A stretch of 64,000 bases of DNA. It comes from Prinia subflava. Its lineage: Eukaryota; Chordata; Aves; Passeriformes; Cisticolidae. The stretch covers positions 35,093,583 to 35,157,582 of the forward strand of contig NC_086253.1 in NCBI RefSeq assembly GCF_021018805.1, in the 5' to 3' direction. Each line of letters begins with the position of its first letter. Position 1 is the first letter of the stretch. A model generated the notes under the pieces. That model saw only the letters and a program-made list of their open reading frames with translations. It did no database searches and was not told where the DNA came from. The position numbers and the translations under genes are program-made. Below, piece by piece: positions 38,695 through 50,722 of the stretch.

Positions 38695-39983
38695 TTTTGC
38701 CTGAAAACCTTAAAAAAACATACAAACAAATGTTCACAAAATCACAAATGTAGAAATTGACATATATTATGCATATTTGATGAAGTTTAAAAATTAACTA
38801 TTGAAAAAAATGATAATCTGAAATGGCTTCTGAGCAGGTAATTCCTTATTTTGGGAACTGCAGAATGGATAAATTGCTTATTTCAGGGATTGCAAGAAGG
38901 GATAGCTACATAGATTCTCAGCTGTAAGCAAAGACATTTTGTCCAAAGGGCTTTGTGCTAAAATAATACATTGTAGTCTGAAGGACAAGGAAGATAAAAT
39001 CATACCAACATATGATGAAAGATAGCCTGAGAAATTCACACTTTTTGTGGCCATTTTCTTATTATAGCAGAAGAAAATATTTTTAATAGAAGTTACTTCC
39101 CCTTTTTGTTCAGTTGCATACTAAAAGAACAATATAGTCCATTTCTTTTGACCTGCTGTTTCTTTTACTGTTTGATACTGTCATTGATGTTATTTTATTT
39201 GAGGGTGTTGAGTTGATTTTGTATCAAACAGAAAGGATATTTTTACTGTAAATATTGACTAATCTTTTGCCATTCTCACTGTAAGGAAATAAGACTGTTC
39301 CAAACTTGAGCATATGTTTTTGATTATATGGGCCTTTTCATCACACAAGCATATGCTACTAGGTAAATATAGAGCTGACACATCCTTGCATTATCTAAAG
39401 TGATTAATAGCCATAATTATGGGTGGCAAACATCTATTCTAGCATTGCTCTTTGAAAAAGATGTTCATAAAACTGAGGCCAGAGTAGATCTGAAGATTGC
39501 TACATTAAGTATGTTACCATGGTAGCCTCTCACTGTACACTGTATCAGAGCAGTTTCTGAAACATTACCAAGTTCTCCTGTCTTTAAACATTTTGATGAC
39601 TTTTTGAAGTGTTTTTTCAGAATGCGTTAATCTGTAATACACTTGTCAAATACATTCATTTTACTTGCTGCGAAATGCAGTCTTCTAATGTGTTTCAGAC
39701 TGCAGATTTTCTATCATGCCTCACTAAACATTGAGGAACTCAGGCATCCCTACAAGTGAAAGGTAGTCTCTTTCGTTTAATGGCAGTTTTTGAACTACAG
39801 CATATACTTGAACTATTTGGTGGGCATTTTTTAACTGTTAAACTTCAGAGTGCATCCCAGGGTAGTCTGGGTAGGTGACTGTGAGACTGGAGAATTTGTA
39901 TTCTGTCAGTGTCTTTGTTTCAACATGGATTTGGTTATATGCGTCTTTTCAATGGATATACCATAATTCTGATGGTTTATCGA

Positions 39984-40320
39984 CGATTCATAGATCATAG
40001 ACTGGGTTGGGTTGGAAGGGATCTCAAAGATCATTCAGTTCCAATTCCCCTGCCATGGGCAGGGAAACTTTCCCTAGACCAGGTTGCCCTGATCTCCATT
40101 TAACCTGGCCTTGAACACTTCCAGGGATGAGGTATACACAGGTTCTCTGGGCAACCTGTCCAGTGCCTCACCACCCTCACAGTAAAGGGTTTCTTCCTGG
40201 TATCAAATTTCATCTACTCTCTTTCAGCTTGAATCCATTCTCCCTGTCCTGTCAGTACATGTGCTCAGTACAAAACTCCCTGTCTATCTTTCTTGTAGGC
40301 TCCCTTCAGATATTGAACTA
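39984..40320 (-). mobile_element. CR1 LINE, 5'-truncated 3' end
   Basis: About 335 bp of well-preserved CR1 in the minus orientation. On the plus strand it reads 'gggttggaagggatctcaaagatcat', 'cccctgccatgggcaggga', 'accaggttgccctgatctcc', 'cctggccttgaacacttccaggg', 'agtgcctcaccaccctcacag' and 'tttcttgtaggctcccttcag'. It is among the least decayed CR1 copies in the window, judging by eye. ORF2 is interrupted. Confidence 0.95.
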
Positions 40321-40540
40321 ATTTGTATTCATTTCATTGCATTTTAAATTATCTTTAACACTGAATCTATCAGAATAATTTACACAAGTGGCAACATATC
40401 CTAAATTAAACGCCTATCCTGAACCGTGACAACATGCCTATTACTCCATTTCATTTTACTTGTAAGCAAAATAAGAAAAATATAACTGTCATCTTCAATT
40501 TTAACCTTCAATTCTCAAAAAAACCTTTATATTTTTAATC

Positions 40541-40612
40541 AAAGAATCACAGAATCACAGAAAGAGCTAGGTTGGAAAAGACCTTTCAGATCATCAAGTC
40601 CAACTAGTTCTT
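40541..40612 (-). mobile_element. CR1 LINE, 3' tail fragment
   Basis: About 70 bp in the minus orientation. AGAATCACAGAATCACAG is the complement of the tandem ATTCTGTG tail, next to 'aggttggaaaagacctttcagatcatcaagtccaac'. It belongs to a different CR1 subfamily from its neighbour at 39984-40320, because the equivalent positions differ. Confidence 0.92.
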
Positions 40613-40819
40613 TTATACTCATGGTAGAATTAAGTAGGAAAATCTGACTTAAGTGACTCAGAACTAATCAGTGTCAACTTGCTTCAGCAGCTGCCAATAT
40701 AAAAATCCTTTTGTGATAGATGAAACATTAACTACTGGACTGAAAACTTGGAATACATAGATGCAATTTCTGCTCTTACTTTTTCAGGTTTGGCCTCAGC
40801 TTTCTAATTTTTCTGTCTT

Positions 40820-40856
40820 AAATGTTCTCAGCTATAAATGTTCTCAGCTATAAATG
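40820..40856. repeat. Tandem duplication, 16-bp period
   Basis: AAATGTTCTCAGCTAT occurs at 40820-40835 and identically at 40836-40851, with a further AAATG start of a third copy. Confidence 0.9.
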
Positions 40857-41514
40857 AAAAATTCTGGTATCACATAAAATATTATTCTAAACATGATTAG
40901 GTTTAGAATATGTTTGAAAATCAAAAGTCTAATCAATGGAGATAGGTCAGATTAATATGACCTAGAGTCATAGACGTCAGTTTTAGGCTCAGCAGAAGAT
41001 CGCTCCCATTCAAAGTCCAGTAAGGTATGTACATCTGTGATGATCTACCTCTCCAACATGAAGATTGGCAGTGAGCAGAAGAGAAAAGGTTTGAGGTTCA
41101 TTTGTCTAACTGTCTAAATAGTCAATCTCATCTGATCTGTTTGGACCAAAGGTACATAACTCTCTTTCAGCCCTCAAGAGTTGTACAGTAATTTGCATAC
41201 GCTGAAACTGCAAAATAATTCCTACTCTTTGGTTTGCCTGCCTCATTACAGCCAATATTTATGTGTAAGTGCACACACACACTGAGTGACACATGGAGGA
41301 CTTTAAAAGGGAACAAGTGACAGAACTGACCTTAAAAATTTGTAGTTTACATTGTAGCATACAACTCATTTAAAGACAATGAGAGTTAAATAATTGTCAA
41401 TAATTTAAAATAAATACAGTTTACTTTCATAAAGCTTTAAAGAAATATAAAAATGACCAGTCATTTTTTATTTTTGAAAATACTAGAAATACAATTGATA
41501 ATAGGAGTACAAGC

Positions 41515-41790
41515 ATCATAATTTGGATCTACATAAAGTCTTTGATAATGTCTCAAATGATAGTGTTCATCTTAAACTGAAAGCAGGAAAGATTCAGGTT
41601 AAACATGGGAACAGATAAAGAACTGATTAAAGTAAAGTGATTAGAAAGTAAAGTGTTGAAAAGGGCCACAGGGGAGTCAGTTTTCAGATCTTCATTGCTT
41701 CTAATCTGCATAAATTATGAAAACAGAGAAACTAGCTGTAGAATTGCCAAATGCACTGATGACTTAAAACTGAAATGAAGTAGTAAGTGG
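41515..41790 (+). mobile_element. Probable ancient CR1-like LINE remnant
   Basis: By eye, 'gatctacataaagtctttgataatgtctcaaatgatag' matches the CR1 segment encoding 'LDFSKAFDTVSHD'. 'gaattgccaaatgcactgatgac' matches the later segment encoding the FADD-type box. Their order and orientation agree with a LINE reverse transcriptase, but substitutions and indels are heavy and an internal part is missing. It could be an old CR1 or another ancient LINE such as L2. Confidence 0.5.
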
Positions 41791-42337
41791 AAAGCAAAAG
41801 AATTAAATGATAATTCCCCTTGGAAAATGGTTTACATATTAAAAGGAAAACAAAATTTAAGAATGATAAATACAACATATAAAGCATTCCCTCTTTTTCC
41901 TTAGAGAAGCACAAGATGCCTACTTTTAAATACTACACAAACTTTAGGGAACTTTTCTCAACCTGTCTAGATTATTGAAAAAAAAAAGAGAATGACAAGC
42001 AATTCCCATATACTGCAGCTCGGGGGACAGGGGGAAGCTACTATCAGTTCAGAAAAAAACCTTATGATCATAGTGCATGCAGTGGTACAATATAGTACAA
42101 CAACAAATATTAAATGCCTTTTTATTTGAAATCTCAAATCAAAGAAAACAATGTCCCACAGCCCCTTACACCAACACTACCAAAAAGCTACCAGAAAATG
42201 GAAAATATTTCCACTAAAGTTATTCTTGCCATCTTTTCCACCTCCTAATTTTTCAACTCAAAAATTAGTATCTTCTAACTCTAATGGAAATGGAAAAATA
42301 AGACATTACTCAAAAAATTTGTGGACATTATTAAGGG

Positions 42338-42423
42338 CTTTTTGGTGTTTGGTTTTGATTTTTTTATTTGCTGGGTTCTGTTTTGGGGGGTTGCTTATTA
42401 TTATTAGTTTTGTTCTCTTTTTA
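42338..42423. repeat. T/G-rich low-complexity tract
   Basis: T-rich with GGTTTTG, GGGTTCTG and TTTTGGGGGG words; the reverse-complement type of the A-rich/C-run tracts. With 5271-5330 it is one of the few such tracts in this orientation. Confidence 0.8.
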
Positions 42424-45400
42424 GCTTACACACAGTAAAATAGTATGGAAATGTTGAGGATGAGACTTACAGGAAAACATCTACGTGTACATTGCTGATA
42501 GCACAAATATTATAACCCAGTCATATTCTAGTAAAAATGCACAAAACACTTAAACAATTAGAAAATACATGTCAGAAATGGTGAACGAATAAGAAGTATC
42601 TCACAGGAAACCAAATACCATGACACTCACCATCACTGTAATTTGATCCATGCACTATGCTACAGAAATAGTGTTGTAATTGTTATTTATATCTTTCTGA
42701 AGCCTTTGAAATCACTACTCATATGTTAAAGAAATAAGACAATGAAGAAAATATAACTTTCAAAAATCTAAGTGATGGGCCAATTTCTTTTTCTGTAACT
42801 GATATTCCAGTGTTGGTTCAGTATCATATCTTGCCTCCATCCATGTCTTTCTCTTAAAATCACTGTATTTGGTCTTAGTTTGTACAGAGACCTGTCAGAA
42901 AAAAAGAACTCCAGAAGTCGCTGCAACACAAATGGCCATACTCAAGAGAGGAAAACAAAGAAAACAGGAAGAAAAATTATGTGTAATACAGCTATATAAT
43001 TACATGTACATATGGTCCTCAAGACAGCTGCATAAAGACAATGGAAGCATAAGGATTTATAGTGTTGATTAAATTGCATTGCTGTGTCCATTTGAATGGT
43101 AGCTGAAGTGACAATTTTAAGTCCAGCACCTGCAAAGCATTTTTGCACACTACACATAAGAAATTATGATCAAAAGATGTTTGTATCAGTGCATACAGCT
43201 AACAAGGGGAATGAATTTGTATGTATGAAGAAAGGAAGAGAAAGTCAGAGAAGGAAGTTTTTATTGCTATATATGCTTTTTCAATATCTGGTTAACAAAT
43301 TTAATATCTCTCTCTTAGTGTCTACAATTTTAGAAATAGCTGTAGTTTGACAGACAATTTGATATCAAATACAGAAAGTTTCTATATTTGATATTCCATT
43401 GCTAATACTTCCCTTGCTTTTTAAAGGTCATTAATGTTATTGATTACATTAATTTGAAAGCTGCTTGAATAACACTGAAAATTAATGTAAAATGAACATC
43501 TGCGTCAGTTGACAACAAACAAAATTGCTGTGCTCTTCAGAGATGACTCCTTCTGGGTATTTTCCCCAATGATCAGTTCAGCATAGCAGGAGCAAAAGTG
43601 TCCAAATAGAAGTTCTCCATGATTTTTTGTATTTCAGTAAATAGAAAAAGTCTGATTATTTTTCCTTCATTTTTATCCATGGCATCCAGCAACAAGACAG
43701 CTTCCTGGAGAAAACTAGGGACTGCTTAGCTTACAAAAGCAAGTCTTTATTCTTTCTGTACTTGTGCTAAATATAAGAAACAAACAGTATGGTCTGATAT
43801 GAGTGGCATAATAAATTTCATGAATCTGGTCTAGTATTTGTAATTCTTTAGGAAGCTTAATGTCTAGCAATTCACTCTTCATTTAGAATTGTGATAAAAA
43901 CTTATCTACAGACATAATTCTTCAAATTAAAAACAGATGACCTTGTAAGGCCATCCAAACCAAGACTCTCTTGTATCTAGTGATATTCCTGGTGTTCAAG
44001 ACAAAAGCAGATAATTATTTTAAAGAACAGGTTAAATGTAAAAATCACTATCTAAGTGAATGTAGCTTTTAGGAAAAAAACTTCATAATGGAATTCCAAG
44101 TCACAAGTCTGGGCATTCCCTTTTACATACATTTAGGAAGGCAGTGTATGCCTTAAACTCACATAAATTCTTATTTGTGCTGGCTACACCTTAAACTCTA
44201 AACACTAAAACTTAAACCAATATCATAGCTGTTACTGATTTTAGTACATTGATTTATGAACTTATAAAGTCTATCTACTTACACACTTACATTTGAAACA
44301 GAAATTATTATTGTTCAAATCTAGCAAAAAGCTTGATTTTGTTATTTGTTATTTGCTCAGAGATAGCATCAAGGCTCTTACTTTCACCATCTAAACTGAA
44401 ACCTTTCTGAACTTCTCTATGAATTTGGTAAGTCACAGAGCTCACTGTCTCAAGAGACATGTCTGTGGCCTCAGTTCAGAAATTATTTCGAACATTTTTC
44501 AGCATGGGAAAATCTTGAGTATAAACATTTATATAAACATCTATATAAAGCCATACATCCCTGAATAGCAATGTATATGAAATTTCTACACACAGTAAGA
44601 GTAATTGCAATTTGAATCCTGTGCCAATAAGAGAAATCCAGCACATATTCCTCAGCAATCCATGGAACTGGCAGCACTTGGTTCTCTCAGGCTAGACAAA
44701 AGATGTTCTGTGAGCTACAAACATAGGCCATCCACAACTGCTCACTCTTCTCTGAGTTCTGCCACAGCTCACAGAATATCCTCCCTGTGTATTATGGAGA
44801 ATAAAGAATAAAATCATGCTATTTTTACCCAAACAATTTTTTTTAAAATGTAAATCACACTTCTTTTACCTAAACTTGAGTCTTGTAAGAACCTGTGTTT
44901 TCAGACCTCTACTCTGCCAAGCTGCAGAATTTAGCAGCCAGATCTGAAGAGATTCAGCAGACTACAGGAACGTGGCAATGACCCGAGAACACAAATAAGC
45001 CTCAGCAAACTATGTTAGAAGAGAATCTGATAATAACTATTTGTAAAGTATCATTTTATTAAAGGGCATTAAATTGTTCCTTCTAGGCCAAGAAAATTAC
45101 TCAAAAGTCTTGCAATATAGAGTATACTAAATTTACAAAACAGAAAAAAGGCTTATTTTTGCATAGCAAATGCATCAACTGAACACTAGTAGCTATGGAA
45201 ACTGAAACAAGGCATAATTTTTCCTCAGAAAATAAGAAATCAAACTTACATTGCCAGATTAGCTCCAACAGTTACAAGATATCAAAGCATAACACATGAA
45301 TGGTTCAGTGCCTTATCCACAAGTATTACTGAGGTTTTATTCCTGTGAGATCTGTGCTCCTTGCAAGCTGCAACTAATTAGAAATTGGCTGATACACCAA

Positions 45401-45821
45401 TACTCTTAGGCTGCGTTAACATTTTGAATTTGTTTGCTCACCTTACCATCTTTACTGCAAGTCCAGCTACTTTGAAAAAAAACAAGTTTTGTCAACACTA
45501 CAGTTGCAAGCTATTTTGCAATAAAGGCTATTCTATGGACATTAATAATACTGACAAGAACAGATGGCAATTATTGCTTTTAACAAATCTTTTTTCTGTT
45601 GGTATTAATTACATGTGCTTAATTTCTTTTGTTATGTCCACTGGGCACCAAGGCAAGGTGCTCAAAATCTGCTCAAATACTTCTATCTCATTGACAGCAG
45701 TAGAATTCTCATTAAAATGGAAACATTACTGTCGTTTTAATTAACTCATTAGGGATGCATAAAAATTAATCATTATTGATAGCTGGTTTTAAATTTTTCT
45801 AATATTAAATTATTTTAATTT

Positions 45822-45870
45822 AATAAATATATTCTAATTAAATAATATTAAAATAAATATATTCTAATTA
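45822..45870. repeat. AT-rich tandem duplication, 30-bp period
   Basis: AATAAATATATTCTAATTA (19 bp) occurs at 45822-45840 and identically at 45852-45870, within a wider AT-only stretch from about 45790. Confidence 0.85.
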
Positions 45871-47367
45871 TAAAATAAGCACCATTATTTCAACATGTAT
45901 AGTGAAAATGTCATCTATTGTATTTAATAAATAAAAAAGACCTATACAATTATTAAAAGTATCAATCATATGAATCAGTAGAAAAATTCTCTACTGTTCC
46001 TAAGTGCACTGAAAAATGTTTGTTTAGATCTCTTTGGGTTAAATTCCTGTTCAGTGATTATCTGGGAATAGCACTCTTTCCATTGTGTCTCTAGCAGAAT
46101 GCTTATGTCCAAGCTAGACAGCTAGGTGGTTCTCTTCTGCAGTTGTATTAGCAGAGGAAGAATAAAATTCCTAAGCAATGTGGTCTGTAACAGCCAACCC
46201 TCTTAGCAGGGAGCTGCTTAACCTTTGTCAAAAGATAACACCAAAACCAGCCTTAAACAAACAGCCTGCTCAACAGGGGCAGGCCTGCTTTTAGTTAAGC
46301 TTCATTGCCACAAGCTGTTTCAGTTCATAGTTTTCAAGCATTCAACCAATGATCTGAAGACACATCAGGGATATTGTAGACTTCAGAGCTATCCATTCCC
46401 AAACCTGAACAGCAGCATATGGTTTCAGGACTGTGAAAGAAGACCCTGTCTGGAACTTTCTAAAGATAGAGAAAAAGATACAGTGCTGACACAATTTATT
46501 CTGAGGCTAAATAAAAAGTGTCCCTGCAAGTACTGGCACATCAATTTCCATAGACCAGCAGGTAAATATATGGGCAGGACAAAAAACTCAGGATATTCCA
46601 GACACAATCAGACATATATGGCTTGATACTCCAGCAAAAACATTTACTCTAACTGCCTTGTATTTGGATTTTTATAAGTCCAGGCTAGAGGACAGTCTAA
46701 ATACATGAAACTCACTGAAATCCTACCTTTTTAAAAAATCTATGAAAAAACTCTGACTTCAGGGCTTTACACGAAATGAGCAGACAGGAATCCAGTTACC
46801 TCTGAACACTTCAAGCATTAGTTTGTGTATTTTGAAACAAAGTTCTCTGGTTCCTTTATGTAGAAGCTTACCAAGCTTTAGTGTACCCCGTATTGTGTCA
46901 GAGAGGAATTTACAGAGCACAGTTGCAGATCTCATAGCTGGTGATCACTTTGGAAATGGAGTCGTGATTTCAATGAAATCTGAAGAAAGTGTAGTAATTC
47001 AATAAAGCACTCATCAGAGCAATACCAGTTAGTTAAATACCTAGTTATTAAAACAAGGTTTCTGCTTTACTAGGTATATATTTTGGCCTTTTTTCCACTT
47101 CTTATCTTATTCTTAAATAAATTACTGATAGATGTTTTAATCTTACTTTGATGAAGGTAAAGAATTTTTGCATTAAATTCTTCTAGTATGCCAATTCTTG
47201 TGTAGTTTAACAAAATGGAGTGTGTAAAAATTAAAATTGCATGTTTAAGATTTGGTGAAAATGCAGGATGTGTAAATAACAGAATGATTCACCTATTAAA
47301 AAAACCCGGGGGGGGGTATTTTAAAAATTGCTTTAATTTTTTTTTTAAATAATATGATAATATTACA

Positions 47368-48348
47368 TGGTGGGTGGACCCTGGCTAGATGCCTGGTGCC
47401 CACCAAAGCCACTCCATCCCCTCAGCTGGACAGGGGAGGATAATATCACGAAAGGCTCACGAATTAAGATAAGGGTGGGGAAAGATCACTCAACATTCAC
47501 TGTCATGGGCAAAACTGACTTGACTTAGGGAAATTAATTAATTTATAACCATGCAAATTAAGGTAGGAAAATGTGAAACAAAGCCAAATATTAAAAGGCA
47601 TCCTTTCTCCCACTCCTACCTTCTTTCATGCTAAACTGTATTCCCAAATTCTTTAACTCCTCCCTGCTCAGCCACCCCCGGGCACAGGGGATGGGGTTGC
47701 TGTCAGGTCACCACGCCTTGTCTCTGCCGCTCCTTCCTCCTCGGAGGCAGAACTCCTCACGCTCTTCCCCCGCTTCAGCGTGGGGTCCCTCCCATGGGAG
47801 CCAGTCCTCCACAAACTTCCATTGTCAGTCCTTCCCCCAGGTTGCAGATTTTTAGGAACTGACTGCTGCAGCGTGGGTCCCCACGGGCTCCGGGCCTTGC
47901 CAGGAGCCCGCTGCCGTGTGGGGTCCGCAGGCGCTGCCAGGGGCTCCCCTCGGCCTCTCTGGGGCGCTGCAGGGCACGGCCGCCTGCCCCGGGCCTCACC
48001 GCGGCCGCAGGGCAACCCCGGCCCCGCAGCGCCCCAGGGTGGTGATGGCACGAATTCTCACGCCTGTCTACAGCTGTCATTGTGGAGGTGGTTTGTGGTT
48101 TGTTTGTTTTTGTTTGTTTGTTTGTTTGTTTTGTTGGGTTTTTTTTTTTCCTGCTTTCATCGCTCTGTTATCACACGTTGTGATGGGCTCGGCCTTGTCC
48201 AGCAGCAGATCCGCAGTGTCGCTGCCGGCTGACATTGTCTCCACTGAACACTGCAGAAGCTTCTGGCAGCCTCTCTCAGAACCCCCTCTGTCGCTCCCCT
48301 CTGCTGTCAAATCCTTGCCATGGAAACCCATAAAAGTATTGCTCACCA
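47368..48348 (-). mobile_element. GC-rich 981-bp LTR, ERVK-like
   Basis: The element runs on the minus strand. On the plus strand it begins TGGTGGGTGGACCCTGG and ends GCTCACCA, so the ends are TGGTG...CACCA inverted copies. The flanking 6 bp (ATTACA at 47362-47367, TTTACC at 48349-48354) match at four positions, compatible with a decayed 6-bp target duplication as made by beta/ERVK-type elements. Read from the minus strand it has a U3 with a CA-rich tract, a GC-rich central part made of imperfect 'ccacgctggagcag'-like units, a degenerate poly(A) signal near 47541-47548 (complement ATTTATAA), and a U5 ending in the 'ccagccagggtccacccacca' segment. I recognise these segments from multicopy avian LTRs, best known to me from songbirds. 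It is the only strongly CpG-rich block of its size here. The open frames of 90-186 codons across it are products of high GC and are not genes. Confidence 0.82.
48091..48135. repeat. (TTTG)n microsatellite within the LTR
   Basis: About eight TTTG units with small interruptions, followed by GGG and a T12 run. It lies inside the LTR at 47368-48348 and is (CAAA)n on the LTR's own sense strand. Confidence 0.9.
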
Positions 48349-49924
48349 TTTACCAGAACACTGAAAACGCTTGGTCCATTCAAACAAATAAAACAAAAGA
48401 ATCTGAATTAAATTTTATGCCCTTTAAAATTATTCCTGTCTTTCAAGAAGGTATTTTTTTAAAGCACAGAAAGTAATTTTTAATTGGACAAGGATTCACA
48501 ACAGTTGATACTGTTTCTCATAAGTGTTTCAGAAACAAGTTTAGTAACTTGAGTAACCATATTGGCAATATATCACCAAGCACTATTTTGGAGGCTTCGA
48601 ATTTAAAGCAAACCTATTTTAGAAATTCTCTTCAAAAATATATTATGGTTATTCCCTCCCTATTGCTCATATTAGGACTCAAAAATGATCATCTATTTCA
48701 GCAGCAGCAGATAACCAGAGCTGAAGAGCAACCTTTTGAAAAGTGGATCCTATGCCTGTGCTTAGGAATTACAGGTATCAACTAAGAGGACACCCAACAC
48801 ACGAAATTAGTGAAAATGAAGTACTTGCTTCAAATGGAAACTGGTGAAAAAATTATTATTCATATCCAAAATAATAAATAAAAATAAATACATACATATA
48901 TACCCACACATAACTATATATGAACAGGCCTAAGCTAAATGGATTTTACAGCATTTGTAAATGGCAAGATCTTTCTTAAAATGAAATTAGAAATAATTCA
49001 AGAAGAAGGACTTCTGTCCTTGCAAAAAATACAGCCTAAACAATTGTTCTGCATCTGGACTCGTATCACATACTTTTTTTAATGCAGTTGTAGATCTTGG
49101 AGAAAAAAAAAAAAACGGAAAATCTTTCATTTCTCTATTAACTGCTTTATACAGATGCTGAGGTCAGCTAACGATTCTTAAGCTGTATTTTGAGGCAAGA
49201 TTCCAAAGACAAATTCTTTGCCACGTCTGGGAGACTGTTGCTATGACTGCTGAGTTATTATCAAATGGCTGGCTTCCACCTTGGTAAATTGGTTCTCTTC
49301 AAGTTGTGTAGGATTGTTGTGCAGGATTCTAAATTAATATAAGAGAGGCTTGAACTGCCTCGTAAAGTAGCATTGGAAATATCTTTATAATGCCCTCAAC
49401 CTTAAGCAAACAATCTAACATCCTTAAAATTTTGAGCTACTGGGAGGACTTCATGAAGTTATCTTAAACCTCATGGATTCAGGAAGCTTAAGAGGCAATA
49501 CAGTGTGCCATTCTACCAAGAAGTTTTCTTGTACAGTGCAATTCTTCACTTTAAAGATTTAGTGTGATAGTACATACTAGTTTTAATATCATTCTGAAAA
49601 TACAGCTAGGGTATAAAGCTAATCATTCTCACCCTATTAATGTTTTGACTAATTTGATTCAATGTGATTTCACAGTCTTTGTTGTGGCTTCACGTAACCT
49701 TTACAGCGTTCTCTGACACTGATTGAAAGTTTATGGAAGGCAAAGTAGACTAACCGGAAAAGCATCTAACCTCTATTTCAGATCTACTTCACAGCAGTCA
49801 TAACATGCTAAAATAAAAGGATGATAGCCAGAGCAGTACAAACAGTTCAGTAAATGCTGTTCAGGTACTTATGAATTCATTTTTTTAGGCTGCCAGATCT
49901 TCTCCTTTAAGAAAAAAAAAAGAA

Positions 49925-49955
<31 letters not shown>

Positions 49956-50479
49956 AAAAAAAAAAGAAGAAAAAAAAAAGTTGATATGTAGAAATAAAAC
50001 TGTAAAATCACAGTCTCCTGATTCATAAAACAAATAAATATTGAGGTCAGCTATTGTAACATTTTCAGAAATTGAAAGATTTTTAATGTTTTCTAGTGAG
50101 CAGATATGATCTCCACACTGAAAGTTATTTTTGCTTTCGGCTTACCCTGGAGTTGAAGTGAAAAATTGGCCTAATATACTGAAAGAAATTTACTGATATC
50201 TTAAATGCTAAATTCACTAAGCAACAACATATTCAAAGGTAGCATGGCAGTCTATACTGCTTCTAGCACAGGCCGGATATTTAGAAGTTATTTGTATTAG
50301 TATATAAGCCAGAAGAAACACGTCCATCAAAAGACCTTGTAGGCCATTTGAATTAGAAATTAAATACCTATTATTTTATGAAAGAAGTTTTGAATGAATA
50401 GCTTAAAGTGCAGTGAGAAAGTTGGCACCAACATTTTCTTTCAGAAATGCAATTCATGAGACATGCCATGTTGATTGAC
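48349..50479. other. Unique sequence with an A-rich tract, no gene seen
   Basis: Only the A/G-rich tract at 49.9 kb is recognisable. Open frames are below 80 codons with no family resemblance. Confidence 0.65.
49909..49979 (+). repeat. Poly(A) tract with regular G interruptions
   Basis: Runs of 9 to 16 A are broken by single G residues, ending in GAAGAAAAAAAAAAG. It resembles a decayed version of the octamer repeat at 19.6 kb, with longer and irregular A runs. Confidence 0.9.
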
Positions 50480-50722
50480 AGAATATCCCTTTGCAGAGGA
50501 TACAGAAATGGGCATTGGTCAGGAGGTCAGAAGTGGTGAATAATTGCTTTTTCATCACCCTTTTTTTTACCCCCTTCTTTGATTCCCATCACTTATTAAA
50601 TTATATTTATCTTGACCCACTAATTTTTCTCACTTTTGCCTTTCCAATTCTCTTCCCCAAACTGCTGGAATAAGTGAGCAGCTGGTGGGTTCCTAGTTCC
50701 AGGCCAGAGTCAACACATCACA
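50480..50722 (+). mobile_element. 3' part of an LTR, decayed
   Basis: The stretch 'gtgaataattgctttttcatcaccc', then ATTAAA at 50595-50600, 'tatttatcttgacccact', 'tttttctcacttttgcctttcc', 'attctcttccccaaac', 'gtgagcagctggtgggttcc' and 'gccagagtcaacacatcaca' follows the order of the R/U5 end of a widespread avian LTR that usually reads 'ttatctcaacccacgag ... ggctggggttaaaccacgaca'. It ends in CA at 50722. The upstream U3 is missing or too diverged to see, so the start is approximate. Confidence 0.72.
50595..50600 (+). promoter_or_regulatory. ATTAAA poly(A) signal of the LTR remnant
   Basis: ATTAAA sits ahead of the 'tttatcttgaccca' segment, the position of the poly(A) signal in intact copies of this LTR type as I remember them. 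Confidence 0.5.

Larger units (their letters stand above)
31791..39983. other. Unique AT-rich sequence, no gene seen
   Basis: Apart from an A-rich tract at 35.5 kb and a small duplication at 38.67 kb, I recognise nothing. The largest open frame (38348-38668, about 106 codons) has no domain and is compatible with chance. Confidence 0.6.
41791..47367. other. Unique sequence, no gene seen
   Basis: Two of the longest non-repeat frames in the window lie here (45385-45744, about 119 codons and lacking an ATG at its start; 46225-46626, about 133 codons). Neither shows a domain, a codon pattern or a splice context that would support a gene. A T/G-rich tract and an AT-rich duplication are listed separately. 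Confidence 0.55.

Noticed and set aside
43353..43364. 12-bp palindrome TTTGATATCAAA
   Set aside because: A 6-bp half-site palindrome in AT-rich DNA is expected by chance.
45385..45744. 119-codon open frame
   Set aside because: It begins at TTG and not ATG, has no family resemblance, and is compatible with chance.
46225..46626. 133-codon open frame, one of the longest outside recognised repeats
   Set aside because: No recognisable domain, signal peptide or splice context. At about 7 percent stop codons in this base composition, roughly one frame of this length is expected by chance in 64 kb on six frames.
47668..48476. Several GC-rich frames of 90-186 codons on both strands
   Set aside because: They lie inside the GC-rich LTR, where stop codons are rare, and run past its end without a domain.
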